Shown here: piece by piece, positions 27,022 through 36,889 of the stretch
How positions within the stretch are numbered: the first letter of the stretch is position 1
How the letters are laid out: every line of letters begins with the position of its first letter
Assembly (NCBI GenBank): GCA_013151955.1
Contig: JAADHH010000104.1
Span: 1 to 46,747, forward strand
Direction: 5' to 3'
DNA length: 46,747 nucleotides
Source: Chloroflexota bacterium
Lineage (GTDB): Bacteria > Chloroflexota > Anaerolineae > Ardenticatenales > JAADHH01
Notes under the pieces: model-generated
Told to the model about the DNA's origin: nothing
The model's database searches: none
The model's input: the letters and a program-made list of their open reading frames with translations, nothing else
Position numbers and translations under genes: made by a program

Positions 27022-28191
27022 TTACGAGGGAATCAGATGGGCGCACGATTCAGAACAAGGCAAATCGTACAACTGTTGCTCGATGAAGAGGTCCACCAGT
27101 TTTGGGGAAAGGTGCCGGCCTTTGTCTTCGGTCAAGATGTCCAACGCGCGTTGGGTGGAGAATGCCCGGCGATAGGGGCGGTCGGAAGTCAAGGCGTCGT
27201 AGGTGTCAACGACGGCCACGATTTGCGCCAGCAGGGGGATGTCCTCCCCGGCCAAGCCGTCGGGATATCCGCTGCCGTCCCACCACTCATGATGTGCGCG
27301 AACGCCGGCGATGATTTCATCTATACCCTCGCTATCCAAGTGGCGCAGGATGTTGGCGGCGATCTCCGGGTGTTTACGGATTTTTGCGAATTCCTGCTCG
27401 GTCAGTTTGCCGGGCTTGTTCAATATGGTGTCCGGCACGCCGATCTTGCCGAGGTCATGCAGAACGGCCGCCCGGCGCAGCAGGCGACGGTCACGACCCT
27501 CCAGTCCGATGGCTTCTCCCAGGCTTTCGGCCATGCACATGACCCTGCTGACGTGTCCGCCGGTGTGGTCGTCCTTCGCTTCAATCGCCTGGGACAACGC
27601 AGCGACCACGTCCTCATGTTCGCGGAGAGCGCGAAGGTGCAGCTCTTTTTGGATAGCGCTATACGTGAGGTTGCCTAATGCCCGCACGGCGGATACATCC
27701 ATAACGGAAGTTGGACAGGCTCTTGAGAAGTAGAGGTTGATCACACCGTAGGGTTCTTTTTGGTGAACGAGCGGTATTGATATGCCGCCGGTAATACCAG
27801 CAGTTTGTGCCAGTTTCTCCCATCCTGTATCGTTCTGTGTCCCAGGGCCAAGCGTGAGTGGTTTTCCTTGTGCCAAGGACAGCGCATTGAGCGTCGATTC
27901 GATTTGTGCAAGGGCTGGCCGTTCGTGTGCTGCCGCCTCATGCACCGGACAGGAAGCGAGTGCTGCTTCTACCGCCTCGTCACGCAACAAGTCGCCTTCC
28001 ACAAGATGAAGACAAGCGTGACTGGCACCGTAGTACGATTTCAGGCGGTGTATCAAGGATGTCAGAATTCCTTCCAATGAAGCGTGCGAGAGATCATCGG
28101 CAACATCCAGCAATAAATGGAGCAAATCTATGTCCGCGGAGATGAGACCGTTTTCAGAAGATTCGTGCTTTATGAAAGACAATAGAGACAT
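27022..28191 (-). CDS. GAF-HD-GYP domain protein (predicted cyclic-di-GMP phosphodiesterase)
   Basis: HDLGKIGVPDTILNKPGKL, HHEWWDGSGYPDGLAGEDIPL, VVDTYDALTSDRPYR; N-terminal GAF-like region. Confidence 0.92.
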   Translation of the reverse strand: MSLLSFIKHESSENGLISADIDLLHLLLDVADDLSHASLEGILTSLIHRLKSYYGASHACLHLVEGDLLRDEAVEAALASCPVHEAAAHERPALAQIESTLNALSLAQGKPLTLGPGTQNDTGWEKLAQTAGITGGISIPLVHQKEPYGVINLYFSRACPTSVMDVSAVRALGNLTYSAIQKELHLRALREHEDVVAALSQAIEAKDDHTGGHVSRVMCMAESLGEAIGLEGRDRRLLRRAAVLHDLGKIGVPDTILNKPGKLTEQEFAKIRKHPEIAANILRHLDSEGIDEIIAGVRAHHEWWDGSGYPDGLAGEDIPLLAQIVAVVDTYDALTSDRPYRRAFSTQRALDILTEDKGRHLSPKLVDLFIEQQLYDLPCSESCAHLIPS

Positions 28192-28410
28192 GCCAAACCC
28201 CTTGCCAACATTGCTTGGTTATTCTCCCCTTTCTTGATCGGCAAAGACCGCGTTTTCTTAAGTGCGAGTGTCCTCCAAGTTTCAGACGTTTCTGATTTGT
28301 GTGATCTTACTGCGCATCGCAATGTTCAGGGGCTGTCCCGCAGATGCTAACGTTTGGTGAGAGAGAGGCTTCTGCTTGGTGCCGGCGGCCCGGCAAGCCC
28401 ACCGTAGCTC

Positions 28411-30846
28411 TCAGCCACGAAACGCAAACACCCATGCCGCTCCGTGGTGGTAGAGCGGTCGGAAGTGGGGACTGGCGACGAGTGCACCGATGGTGAGGGT
28501 ACCCCCTTTGGCACCCACGTACACGTGCGTCACTTTTTCCGCACGCAGCATCTCCAGAAATCGTGTGTCGTCCACCGACGATACGGTGGCGGTTTCCTTG
28601 GCCAGTTCGGTGATCCGGCGAATGTAGTCCGGCGAACCGTAAATGTAGTGGGACATGGGCAGAAGTGCGCGCCGGCCCGTCAGGGGGGTGAGCCAATACC
28701 CGCCATCGCTTCCGGTGTAAACATCGTTTTGCCAGAAGCGCGTGTTGATCAGGAACAGGGCGTCGGGGGGCGTGTTCTGGCGTACCCAGGTCAGGGCGGC
28801 CCGGTCATCGGCGGTGGCCAGTACGGTCACGGGATTGACCACATCCGCCAGGCTCCACGCGCCCCACAGGCCGACCAGCACGATTGCCAGGCCCGTGGCC
28901 GGCTGGATGAGCAGGCGCCAGTGCGGTGAAAGTTGCCGGTGTGCGATCTCCAGGAGGTCGGCCAGCACATAGCCGCCGAGTATGGCTATGGGCAGGAAGA
29001 GACTGATCACCGCTGTGGCGTTGTTGATCAACCAAATCGGGCGCAGCCCCACGAGATTCGGGTTCGCCGCCAGCCCGACCAGCCCGACCCACAAAACGAC
29101 CGTGAGCATGGCGCGGTTGCGACGGATGATGGCCCAGATTATGCCGGCGGTCGCGAGGGCAAGCAGGGAGCCGTTGTGACGAATCCTTACGAATTCCCAC
29201 GGGAAGGCACTGTATGTGGCACTGCTGACCAGTCCTTCCCTTGCCGAAATGAAGGGGAGGAGAACGTGCTGGCCGAGGTTGATCAGCCAGGGGGCCGTAA
29301 GCAGCACCACGGACAAGGCCAGCCAGGCCGATCGTTTCCAGGTCTCGATGCGCTTCCGGCGCGTCGTCACGCTGCGCACCAGCAGATAGGCGACCACGTA
29401 ACACGCGTAGTAGACCAGCACGCGGTAATGAGTCAGCAGCAGGCCCGAGACGCCCAGCGCCGCCAGCACCAGGTGGCGTAGTTGCCGGTCGGATGGCTGG
29501 AGCCATTGCCGCGTGGCTACCATGCAGACGGGCAATAGGGCCAGGCCGGCCAGTTGGGTGTAGCGTCCCCAGCTTACGTAATACGCCGGCATGAGGGACA
29601 CGAGCCCCACGATGAGCATAGCGATCAGCCCGGCCAGCCGCCGGCCGGAGAGATGGCGAACGAGCAAATAGACCGGGAGGATCAACAGTGCGTTCAGGGC
29701 CTGCCCCAGCCCCAGCAAAACACGCGGCACGCTCATGCCGGTGAGCCAGGAAAACGTTGCGGCCAATGCGTGGAAGCCGAAGTGGTAAACAAATTGGTCA
29801 ACCGGCATCAGCGGGCGATATGTCGTTGGAAGGCCGCCTTGTTGCAAAAAAAGTTGCGTCACGCTGGCGTGGAAAACCGAATCGACCCACAGGGGGAGAA
29901 CCAGATCGCGGATTTCCAGATAACGGACAGCGACGGTGACCAACAACACGAACCCCCAAAGGAGCAGAAAGGGTTTGCCCGGTCGTATCGCTCGCCGCCA
30001 ATAGCGGTGATGGCTTTGCTGGAATCGCAGAATGGCGACTGCCGCGATCGCCAGCACTGCGAAGGCGACGAACAGTAGCAGCGACCGGTTGATTCGCAAG
30101 CCCAGGGTGCGTGCCCAGAGAAAGGCCAGGGGAATCAGCGCCAGACTCAACCCAAAGGAGAAGGCCAGTGCCTCCGGCAAATCTGGTGACTCGCCGGGAA
30201 GAATCAGGATGTAGGCCACAAAGCCGGGCAAAAACAAAAGCAGCAACAGGGGAACGGCCAGCAGGCCGTTGTTTCTGATGCCGTCAGCCAGGTAGCGTAG
30301 CAGCATGGGGACATCTTCTTCGTAGTAGGTGCGGAAGGTCCAGTCTCCGGGGGCCTTCTCGTCGCCGATCCAGGTTTGGCCGCCGCCGTAGACATCGAGA
30401 GCAGATTGCTGCAAGGCAATGCGTGCGGACTCCGGACCCCTAGCCTCCAGCAAATAACGTTTTCCACGGGAGTTTGCCTGGCGCGGGAAAGAGAACTGGT
30501 AGAATTCGTTGGCGTGCAGGTCGGCCAAGCTGGCGGTGCCGGTGGCGATGATTGCGGCCGATGGCGCATCTTGTCGTAGGGTCAGGGTGATGGCCGGCCC
30601 CGGGTAGGGATTCCCGTTTGTCGCAGGCAGACTGGCCGGCATGAACTGCACAGCGCTAAGGTGGTCATGAGCCGGAACGAATGACTGGGCCAGCGCGTGG
30701 CCGTTGCTAAGGGCCGGGGAGGCGTTCGTGGAAAGGGGTTGCTCCTGGTCGAGCCGGAGGCGATAGGGAGCACAGGCGAGAAGCAGCAATGCTCCCAGGA
30801 ACAACGAAATCAGGATGTAGGTTGGTTGGGCAAAGCGCGTGCGCAC
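28411..30846 (-). CDS. Large polytopic membrane protein (DUF6541/glycosyltransferase-like) with a C-terminal soluble domain
   Basis: N-terminal signal/TM, about 10 or more further hydrophobic segments, soluble C-terminus DDTRFLEMLRAEKVTHVYVGAKGG. Confidence 0.6.
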   Translation of the reverse strand: MRTRFAQPTYILISLFLGALLLLACAPYRLRLDQEQPLSTNASPALSNGHALAQSFVPAHDHLSAVQFMPASLPATNGNPYPGPAITLTLRQDAPSAAIIATGTASLADLHANEFYQFSFPRQANSRGKRYLLEARGPESARIALQQSALDVYGGGQTWIGDEKAPGDWTFRTYYEEDVPMLLRYLADGIRNNGLLAVPLLLLLFLPGFVAYILILPGESPDLPEALAFSFGLSLALIPLAFLWARTLGLRINRSLLLFVAFAVLAIAAVAILRFQQSHHRYWRRAIRPGKPFLLLWGFVLLVTVAVRYLEIRDLVLPLWVDSVFHASVTQLFLQQGGLPTTYRPLMPVDQFVYHFGFHALAATFSWLTGMSVPRVLLGLGQALNALLILPVYLLVRHLSGRRLAGLIAMLIVGLVSLMPAYYVSWGRYTQLAGLALLPVCMVATRQWLQPSDRQLRHLVLAALGVSGLLLTHYRVLVYYACYVVAYLLVRSVTTRRKRIETWKRSAWLALSVVLLTAPWLINLGQHVLLPFISAREGLVSSATYSAFPWEFVRIRHNGSLLALATAGIIWAIIRRNRAMLTVVLWVGLVGLAANPNLVGLRPIWLINNATAVISLFLPIAILGGYVLADLLEIAHRQLSPHWRLLIQPATGLAIVLVGLWGAWSLADVVNPVTVLATADDRAALTWVRQNTPPDALFLINTRFWQNDVYTGSDGGYWLTPLTGRRALLPMSHYIYGSPDYIRRITELAKETATVSSVDDTRFLEMLRAEKVTHVYVGAKGGTLTIGALVASPHFRPLYHHGAAWVFAFRG

Positions 30847-30852
30847 AATCCC

Positions 30853-31395
30853 TCAATAGGGCAGGTTGACATACAATTGACCCAGAGCGATTGTTTTGTC
30901 CGCCGTTACGGGTATCAGGAGATCGTGCCCGCTGTTCGGGTCTGGAATGAGCAGTGCTCCCAGGGGTGTGCGGATCACCAATGTGTAGGTGCCGGGGGGC
31001 ACATCCACAAAGGCGAATCGACCGTCTGCTCCCGTGTTTGCTTTGGGCGCGGCGTTCATGTCCAGGGCGGCAACAGAAAGGGTGTTGTCTGCACCGGATA
31101 GTATTTCGGCCAGAAACAAGTCTGCACTCGTGATCGGAATGTCTGGTTTGTTTTCCCGGTTGAGGGTGCCCGTTATCGTACCGAGGTCAGGCTGCGAGGT
31201 GGGGACGGGCGTGGGCGCTAGCGCTGCCGCCGTTGGCGAAGCGTCTATGACCGGTCGCACAGTTGGGGCCGGAACGGGTTGCCAGTAGCAAGCGCTGCTC
31301 ATCAGTGCCAACAGGAATAGCATCGGTATCGTTCGCTTGAAAGCCAAGAGTCTTTGTCCTTTCAGAATTTCAGGGCCTGGAGCCAATTTTACCAC
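30853..31395 (-). CDS. Lipoprotein with carboxypeptidase-regulatory-like beta-sandwich domain
   Basis: Lipobox LMSSAC; GTITGTLNRENKP...TGADGRFAFVDVPPGTYTLVIRTPLGA; exact start uncertain. Confidence 0.7.
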   Translation of the reverse strand: MVKLAPGPEILKGQRLLAFKRTIPMLFLLALMSSACYWQPVPAPTVRPVIDASPTAAALAPTPVPTSQPDLGTITGTLNRENKPDIPITSADLFLAEILSGADNTLSVAALDMNAAPKANTGADGRFAFVDVPPGTYTLVIRTPLGALLIPDPNSGHDLLIPVTADKTIALGQLYVNLPY

Positions 31396-31517
31396 GGCGG
31401 CACGCTTTTGCCAAATATTGTTTCTGGTGTTGGGTGCGTATATGGTTCGGTGGAAATCCGACCGGAGGAAACAGTGTCCGTCCAGCGTTTTGTGCTATAC
31501 CCCCTGGTGTGTGAACG

Positions 31518-31546
31518 TTGACACATCACAAAAAGCAGTGTATAAT
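31518..31546 (+). promoter_or_regulatory. Perfect-consensus sigma70-type promoter (TTGACA-17-TATAAT) upstream of smc
   Basis: -35 31518-31523, -10 31541-31546, 17-bp spacer. Confidence 0.7.
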
Positions 31547-31589
31547 TATAACAATTAGTTGAAATGAAAAACTGTTTTGAGGTACTCCT

Positions 31590-34500
31590 TTGCACCTGAG
31601 AAAGATTGAACTACAAGGCTACAAGAGCTTTGCCAACCGGACAGACTTTGCCTTCAATGGGGGCATAACGGCCGTCGTTGGCCCCAATGGCAGTGGCAAG
31701 AGCAACATCGCGGATGCTGTGCGATGGGTGTTGGGTGAGCAACGACAGAAATCGTTGCGGGCACGGCGCACAGAAGACCTGATCTTTGCGGGAACCGACC
31801 GGCGCGGTCAGGTTGGAATGGCTCAAGTCTCCATGACCCTCGATAACAGCAGCAATTGGCTCCCCATTGATTTCGCCGAAGTAACCATAACGCGCCGTGC
31901 ATACCGCTCTGGCGAAAATGAGTATCTGCTGAATGGCACCCGAGTTCGTCTGCAAGACATCACGCACCTTTTGGGTCAGGGCGGGCTAAGCAGCAACACA
32001 TACACGGTGATTGGGCAGGGGATGGTGGATGCTGCGCTCTCTTTGCAGCCGGTCCAGCGCCGCAGCCTCTTCGAAGACGCGGCCGGCTTGGCTGTATACC
32101 AGGCGAAACGGGATGCAGCTCTTCGTAAACTGGCCCAAACCGAAGAAAACCTCCAGCGTGCGCAGGATATCATCCACGAGATTACCCCCCGGCTGGGACG
32201 ACTCCGCCGGCAGGCTGAACGTGCCGAAGAGTACGGCCAACTGGATGAGCAACTTCGTGACCGTCTTCGCCTGTGGTACGGCTATCGCTGGCACCAGGTC
32301 AATCGCGGCATTCACAACTCCGAGGTGCAGTTGCGCCAGTCACGCGCCGCGGAAAGCGAATCTGCAGCGGCCCTTGTCGAAGCAGAGAGCCAGCTTGCAG
32401 AGCTTCGGAAAACACAAGTGGCCCTTCGCCAAAGGCTTGAAGCCGATCGGGCGGCCCAGGCCCAGCTTCGAGAATCCCTCGAGAATCGCAACCGTGAACT
32501 ATCGGTCATGCAGGAACGAGCCCGGCTGGCCTTGCAACGCCGGGAAGAACTGACCACCGAAATTGTTGCCCTGCAAGAGGACATGCGGAATCGGCAGGCA
32601 CGCATCGCGGAGCTGGAACAAGAACTTGCCAACCTGACAAAACGGATGGAGGCCCAGAAATCCACCCTCGCTGCGCGGGAAGCCAAGCTGGCCGAAGCCG
32701 AAAAGCGGACGCACAGCCTGAAAGAATCGCTTGCCCAGTTGCGCCGTGAGCGCGCTCAGTTGGCCGCACGATTGACCAAAACCGACCGCGACTTGGTCCA
32801 GATTCTTTCCCGACGCAAGGAAGTCGAACAGGATCGTACGGAGCACCAACGAATTATCCAGGAGCAGGAGGAGAAGACAACCGCCATCGCCGAGCAGATG
32901 GTGACCATGCGAGCCGAAGCGGCCGAGTTGGCGCAGCAAATGTCCACGATTTCTACGCAACATGCGGAAAAAGAAGCAGCCCTGCGGGCGGTTCAGCGCA
33001 AAAAGAGAGCGTTGGAATCACAACTCCAGGAGGTCGTCTCCGAATTGCGCGCACTCCAGGCGCGCTACGACTTGCTCAGTCGTCTTCGGAAAGAGGGTGC
33101 AGGCTTCGATGCGGGCGTGCAGGCACTCCTGCGGGCGGCGGATAGCGAAGGGTTCAAAGGATTCATCGGCCCCGTAGCTCGCCTGTTCCGCGCACACGAG
33201 CAAGTCGTGTTGGCTATCCAGGCTGCTCTGGGTGCTCGGGCGCAGGCCATTGTGTTCGACACCTGGGATCATGCCGAACAGGCTCTGCTTTGGCTCCAGA
33301 AGGCAAATGCCGGCCGGGCCCAACTCCTGATCGCCGACTTGTTGCCCGCCCCGCCCCGCTACCAGGTGCCCAAGAAGCCGGGGCTGCTGGGCTTGGCCGT
33401 AGATTTGGTCGAATATCGCCCAGAAGATGCGGCGATTGTGCGCGCTCTGTTGGGACCGGTGCTGGTTGTGGATAGCTGGGAGACGGCCCGGCAGTACCGG
33501 CGGGTCGGCGACCTGACCGTTGTGACCATCGCCGGCGAACGCATCGGTACCAACGGCGTGCTGGTGGCCGGTACCGGCGAACAGGCCGCTACGAATATCC
33601 TCGCGATGGAGCGTGAATGGTATCCGCTGGCAGAGCAGATCGAGACTCTCCGAAAGCGGCGCAACCAAAGCCAACAGCGCCTCGAAGAAACAGCGCGCCG
33701 GGAACAGAACCTTTCGACGCAGTTGGACACGTTGGCCGGCAAACGGGCCGTGCTTGAAAAAGGGTGGAATTCACTCCGCCAGAACCTGGAAAAGGCCGAA
33801 CGCGAGCGGGAACGGGTGACGCAGGAACTCGAATGGCGTCAGGAATTGAAAGAAAAGGGGGACAAGAACCTCGCTACCCTGGTGCGGAAACAAAAGACGG
33901 CTGAACAAATACTCGTGCGCCTGCGCAACGAGCAACGCGACTTGCAACAGCGTCATGCAGAGCTGGAGGAGCAACTGGCCAACACCCGTGTGGAGCGGTC
34001 CCAACAAGAAGTGTCTCAGGCCCGTACTGCGCTGGCCCTCCTTGGCGAACAAATACAGACACATCACACACTCTTACGCGACCAGCACCAGACCCTCGAT
34101 AGAATGACGCAGCAACTGGCCCGGCGCAAAGAAAAACAGACCCAACTGCACGCGCAAACCGAAGAATTGCAATCCAATATGCACGATTCGGAGGCACTGC
34201 TTTTGGAATCCCGTACGACGTTGCAATCGCTGGCGGAGCGTGTCAACCCGGCCCTGGCGGAATTGCAAGGCTTGGAGGATGATCTCGTTACGCTGGAAGA
34301 AAAAGTCTCGACATCCCGCGAACGCCTGCGCCTGTGCCAGGAAACGACACACCAAATCGAACTTGGGCACATACAGAACAAAGACGCACTGGAGCACCTT
34401 GGGAAGCAGATGAGCCAGGATTTGGGGCTGGTGGAACCGGAGGAAACACCCGAAGGCATACCCCACCAATCTTTCCTCCCCCTGGAATCGCTGGTCACCT

Positions 34501-35189
34501 CCCTTCCGGCCGTCTCCGTCTTGCCCGATGGATTGGAAAAGGATGTGCAACGCCTGCGGAGCCGCCTGGGTCGCATGGGTGCCATCAACCCCGACGCACC
34601 CAAGGAATATGCAGAGCTCAACGAGCGCCACGAATTCCTGACAACACAATCTGATGACCTTGCCAAAGCTGCTCAGGACCTGCGCCAGATTTCTGCAGAA
34701 CTGGATGAGGTCATGCGCGAACGGTTCCGAACAACCTTCGACGCCATCGCCGAGGCCTTTGAGCGCTATTTCCATCGCCTTTTCGATGGAGGAGAAGCGC
34801 ACCTCATTTTGACCAACCCCGACGACTTGACCAACACGGGAATAGACATCATGGCGCGCGTTCCGGGAAAACGACGACAGTTGATCTCCCTCCTCTCCGG
34901 TGGCGAGAGGTCCTTGACGGCCGCGGCCCTGATCTTTGCCCTCCTGGAAATCAGCCCTACCCCTTTCTGCCTGCTCGATGAAGTGGACGCTATGCTCGAC
35001 GAGTCAAATATCGGCCGGTTCCGGGATACGCTGGTTGATCTTTCCCGCTCTACCCAATTTATTGTCATCACCCACAACCGTGGTACAATCGAGGCAGCGG
35101 ACACAATCTACGGCATTTCGCTGGGGGATACGGGCGCATCTCGTGTAGTCTCCCTGAAGCTCGACGAAGCTGTACAGATGGCCAAATGA
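31590..35189 (+). CDS. smc: Chromosome segregation protein SMC
   Basis: MHLRKIELQGYKSFANRTDFAFNGGITAVVGPNGSGKSNIADAVRWVLGEQ; long coiled coils and hinge; LLSGGERSLTAAALIFALLEISPTPFCLLDEVDAMLDESN; TTG start. Confidence 0.97.
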   Translation: MHLRKIELQGYKSFANRTDFAFNGGITAVVGPNGSGKSNIADAVRWVLGEQRQKSLRARRTEDLIFAGTDRRGQVGMAQVSMTLDNSSNWLPIDFAEVTITRRAYRSGENEYLLNGTRVRLQDITHLLGQGGLSSNTYTVIGQGMVDAALSLQPVQRRSLFEDAAGLAVYQAKRDAALRKLAQTEENLQRAQDIIHEITPRLGRLRRQAERAEEYGQLDEQLRDRLRLWYGYRWHQVNRGIHNSEVQLRQSRAAESESAAALVEAESQLAELRKTQVALRQRLEADRAAQAQLRESLENRNRELSVMQERARLALQRREELTTEIVALQEDMRNRQARIAELEQELANLTKRMEAQKSTLAAREAKLAEAEKRTHSLKESLAQLRRERAQLAARLTKTDRDLVQILSRRKEVEQDRTEHQRIIQEQEEKTTAIAEQMVTMRAEAAELAQQMSTISTQHAEKEAALRAVQRKKRALESQLQEVVSELRALQARYDLLSRLRKEGAGFDAGVQALLRAADSEGFKGFIGPVARLFRAHEQVVLAIQAALGARAQAIVFDTWDHAEQALLWLQKANAGRAQLLIADLLPAPPRYQVPKKPGLLGLAVDLVEYRPEDAAIVRALLGPVLVVDSWETARQYRRVGDLTVVTIAGERIGTNGVLVAGTGEQAATNILAMEREWYPLAEQIETLRKRRNQSQQRLEETARREQNLSTQLDTLAGKRAVLEKGWNSLRQNLEKAERERERVTQELEWRQELKEKGDKNLATLVRKQKTAEQILVRLRNEQRDLQQRHAELEEQLANTRVERSQQEVSQARTALALLGEQIQTHHTLLRDQHQTLDRMTQQLARRKEKQTQLHAQTEELQSNMHDSEALLLESRTTLQSLAERVNPALAELQGLEDDLVTLEEKVSTSRERLRLCQETTHQIELGHIQNKDALEHLGKQMSQDLGLVEPEETPEGIPHQSFLPLESLVTSLPAVSVLPDGLEKDVQRLRSRLGRMGAINPDAPKEYAELNERHEFLTTQSDDLAKAAQDLRQISAELDEVMRERFRTTFDAIAEAFERYFHRLFDGGEAHLILTNPDDLTNTGIDIMARVPGKRRQLISLLSGGERSLTAAALIFALLEISPTPFCLLDEVDAMLDESNIGRFRDTLVDLSRSTQFIVITHNRGTIEAADTIYGISLGDTGASRVVSLKLDEAVQMAK

Positions 35190-36127
35190 GCGATGAGCTT
35201 GTCCTGATTACCACTGGCGGAACCATCGCCATGCGCGCGCAGCCGGACGGGGGAGGCGCTGTGCCCGAACTGGGGCCGGATGAACTGCGTGCTTTCCTCC
35301 CGGCAGATATCCTCGATCGGATCACGTGGCGCGTGGAAGCGTTCTGCAACATGCCCAGCGCCCACCTGACCCTAGACGATCTGTGGAAACTGCGGCACAT
35401 GGTCGGCGATTGGGCCGGCCGGGCCGGTGTGCGCGGCGTGGTTATCACCCACGGCACGGACACGATGGAAGAATCTGCCTATCTGCTGGACCTGACTTTA
35501 TTGGCAAGCTGCCCCATTGTCCTCACCGGCGCGATGCGCTACGCCTCCGAAGCGGGTTACGATGGGGCGGCCAACCTGCTCGACGCCGTCCGCGTGGCCC
35601 TTTGCCCCGACGCACAGAAGCAAGGAGCCGTGATCGTCATGAACGGCGAAATCCATGCCGCGCGCTACGCCAGCAAAATGCACACCCTGGCCCTGGACGC
35701 CTTTCAATCGCCGGGCTGGGGGCCAATCGGCCGTATCGAGGGGACGCACGTAATCTTCAGCCACCGGGTGGAACGTGAAATACTTCCGGCGCGCCGCCTC
35801 GAACCGGATGTGCACCTGATCAAGCTGGCCGCCGGGATGGATGAGAGCTACCTCCAGCACTTGATCGCCCGTTCCGTGCGCGGAATCGTGATCGAGGCGA
35901 TGGGCGGAGGCCGTGTGCCCCCCTGGTGGGTGCCGGCGATTCGGGAGGCTGTGGAAAAAGACATCGCGGTGGTCATTGCCTCGCGCTGCGCCGCCGGCCG
36001 CGTCTACGATACCTACGGCTTCCCCGGCGCCTATCGCGATCTGGAGGCAGCCGGCGTCATCTTTGCCAATGGTCTCAACGGGCCGAAAGCACGCCTCAAG
36101 CTGATGGTTCTCCTGGGGGCGCGCTGA
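35186..36127 (+). CDS. L-asparaginase (type I/II family)
   Basis: TTGGTIAMRAQ and VVITHGTDTMEESAYLLDL catalytic motifs; ATGA overlap with smc. Confidence 0.93.
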   Translation: MSDELVLITTGGTIAMRAQPDGGGAVPELGPDELRAFLPADILDRITWRVEAFCNMPSAHLTLDDLWKLRHMVGDWAGRAGVRGVVITHGTDTMEESAYLLDLTLLASCPIVLTGAMRYASEAGYDGAANLLDAVRVALCPDAQKQGAVIVMNGEIHAARYASKMHTLALDAFQSPGWGPIGRIEGTHVIFSHRVEREILPARRLEPDVHLIKLAAGMDESYLQHLIARSVRGIVIEAMGGGRVPPWWVPAIREAVEKDIAVVIASRCAAGRVYDTYGFPGAYRDLEAAGVIFANGLNGPKARLKLMVLLGAR

Positions 36128-36777
36128 TGGGTGAAGAGAAGCGGGTGGAAGAAATGTACGGCCAGCCTGCGGAGACAACGTTGCGTTGGCCAACCAACCC
36201 GCCGGTGCGCCGTTACCAGCTTGCAGCAGATGCGCTGCTGCTCGGCAGCGTTGCTTTGGCCGCCTTCGCCTTCGTGCAATCGCGACCCCATTTGCTGCTT
36301 GGCAGCGCGACCGGTGTGGCCATGGCGTTTCTGCTGCAACGTTGGGAGCAGCGACTCGGCGAACAGGTCGCCGCCGAACGCGAGCGAATCTGTCGCGAAC
36401 TGGGCTGCGTCGTCATGGGGATGACCCACCAGGCGGGCGGCATCCCCTACATGAAAACGTACCTTCGCCCTTCCCAACCGGTGGTGTTGGGCTTGAGCGA
36501 GACTCACCTGACCATCTATCTCGATGATCCTCTGCGCGTTTACGTGACCATTCCGTTCGGTGATGTGCTTCGCATATTCACCGGCCTGCCGGCAGAAGCG
36601 GACGCCGTCTGGGACGAGGACAACCTCGATGTGGAACTATCTTCGCCGGCGGACAGTCTCAGCGTGGTTGCGCGCTTGGGTGGCACGAAGGCCTACCGCC
36701 TGGTGTTTCACAAATTCGAGACCGGAATGTCCGCACACGATTGGTACGAGCGGATCAAGGCCCGGCTGGCCGCGTAA
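36127..36777 (+). CDS. Conserved-looking membrane protein of unknown function (two TM, PH-like C-terminal region?)
   Basis: ATG overlaps asparaginase stop by 1 nt (TGATG); LLLGSVALAAFAFVQSRPHLLLGSATGVAMAFLL hydrophobic pair. Confidence 0.65.
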   Translation: MGEEKRVEEMYGQPAETTLRWPTNPPVRRYQLAADALLLGSVALAAFAFVQSRPHLLLGSATGVAMAFLLQRWEQRLGEQVAAERERICRELGCVVMGMTHQAGGIPYMKTYLRPSQPVVLGLSETHLTIYLDDPLRVYVTIPFGDVLRIFTGLPAEADAVWDEDNLDVELSSPADSLSVVARLGGTKAYRLVFHKFETGMSAHDWYERIKARLAA

Positions 36778-36800
36778 CGTTCGGCCGCACCACCCGACGC

Positions 36801-36829
36801 TTGCCGATTCCTCCCTTTTCCGCTATACT
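36801..36829 (+). promoter_or_regulatory. Putative promoter (TTGCCG-17-TATACT)
   Basis: -35 36801-36806, -10 36824-36829, 17-bp spacer. Confidence 0.45.
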
Positions 36830-36889
36830 CCGTCTTGCGTGAAACCTCAACTGACGACTGGCGACTGCCATCTGACGACTGACAACCTA

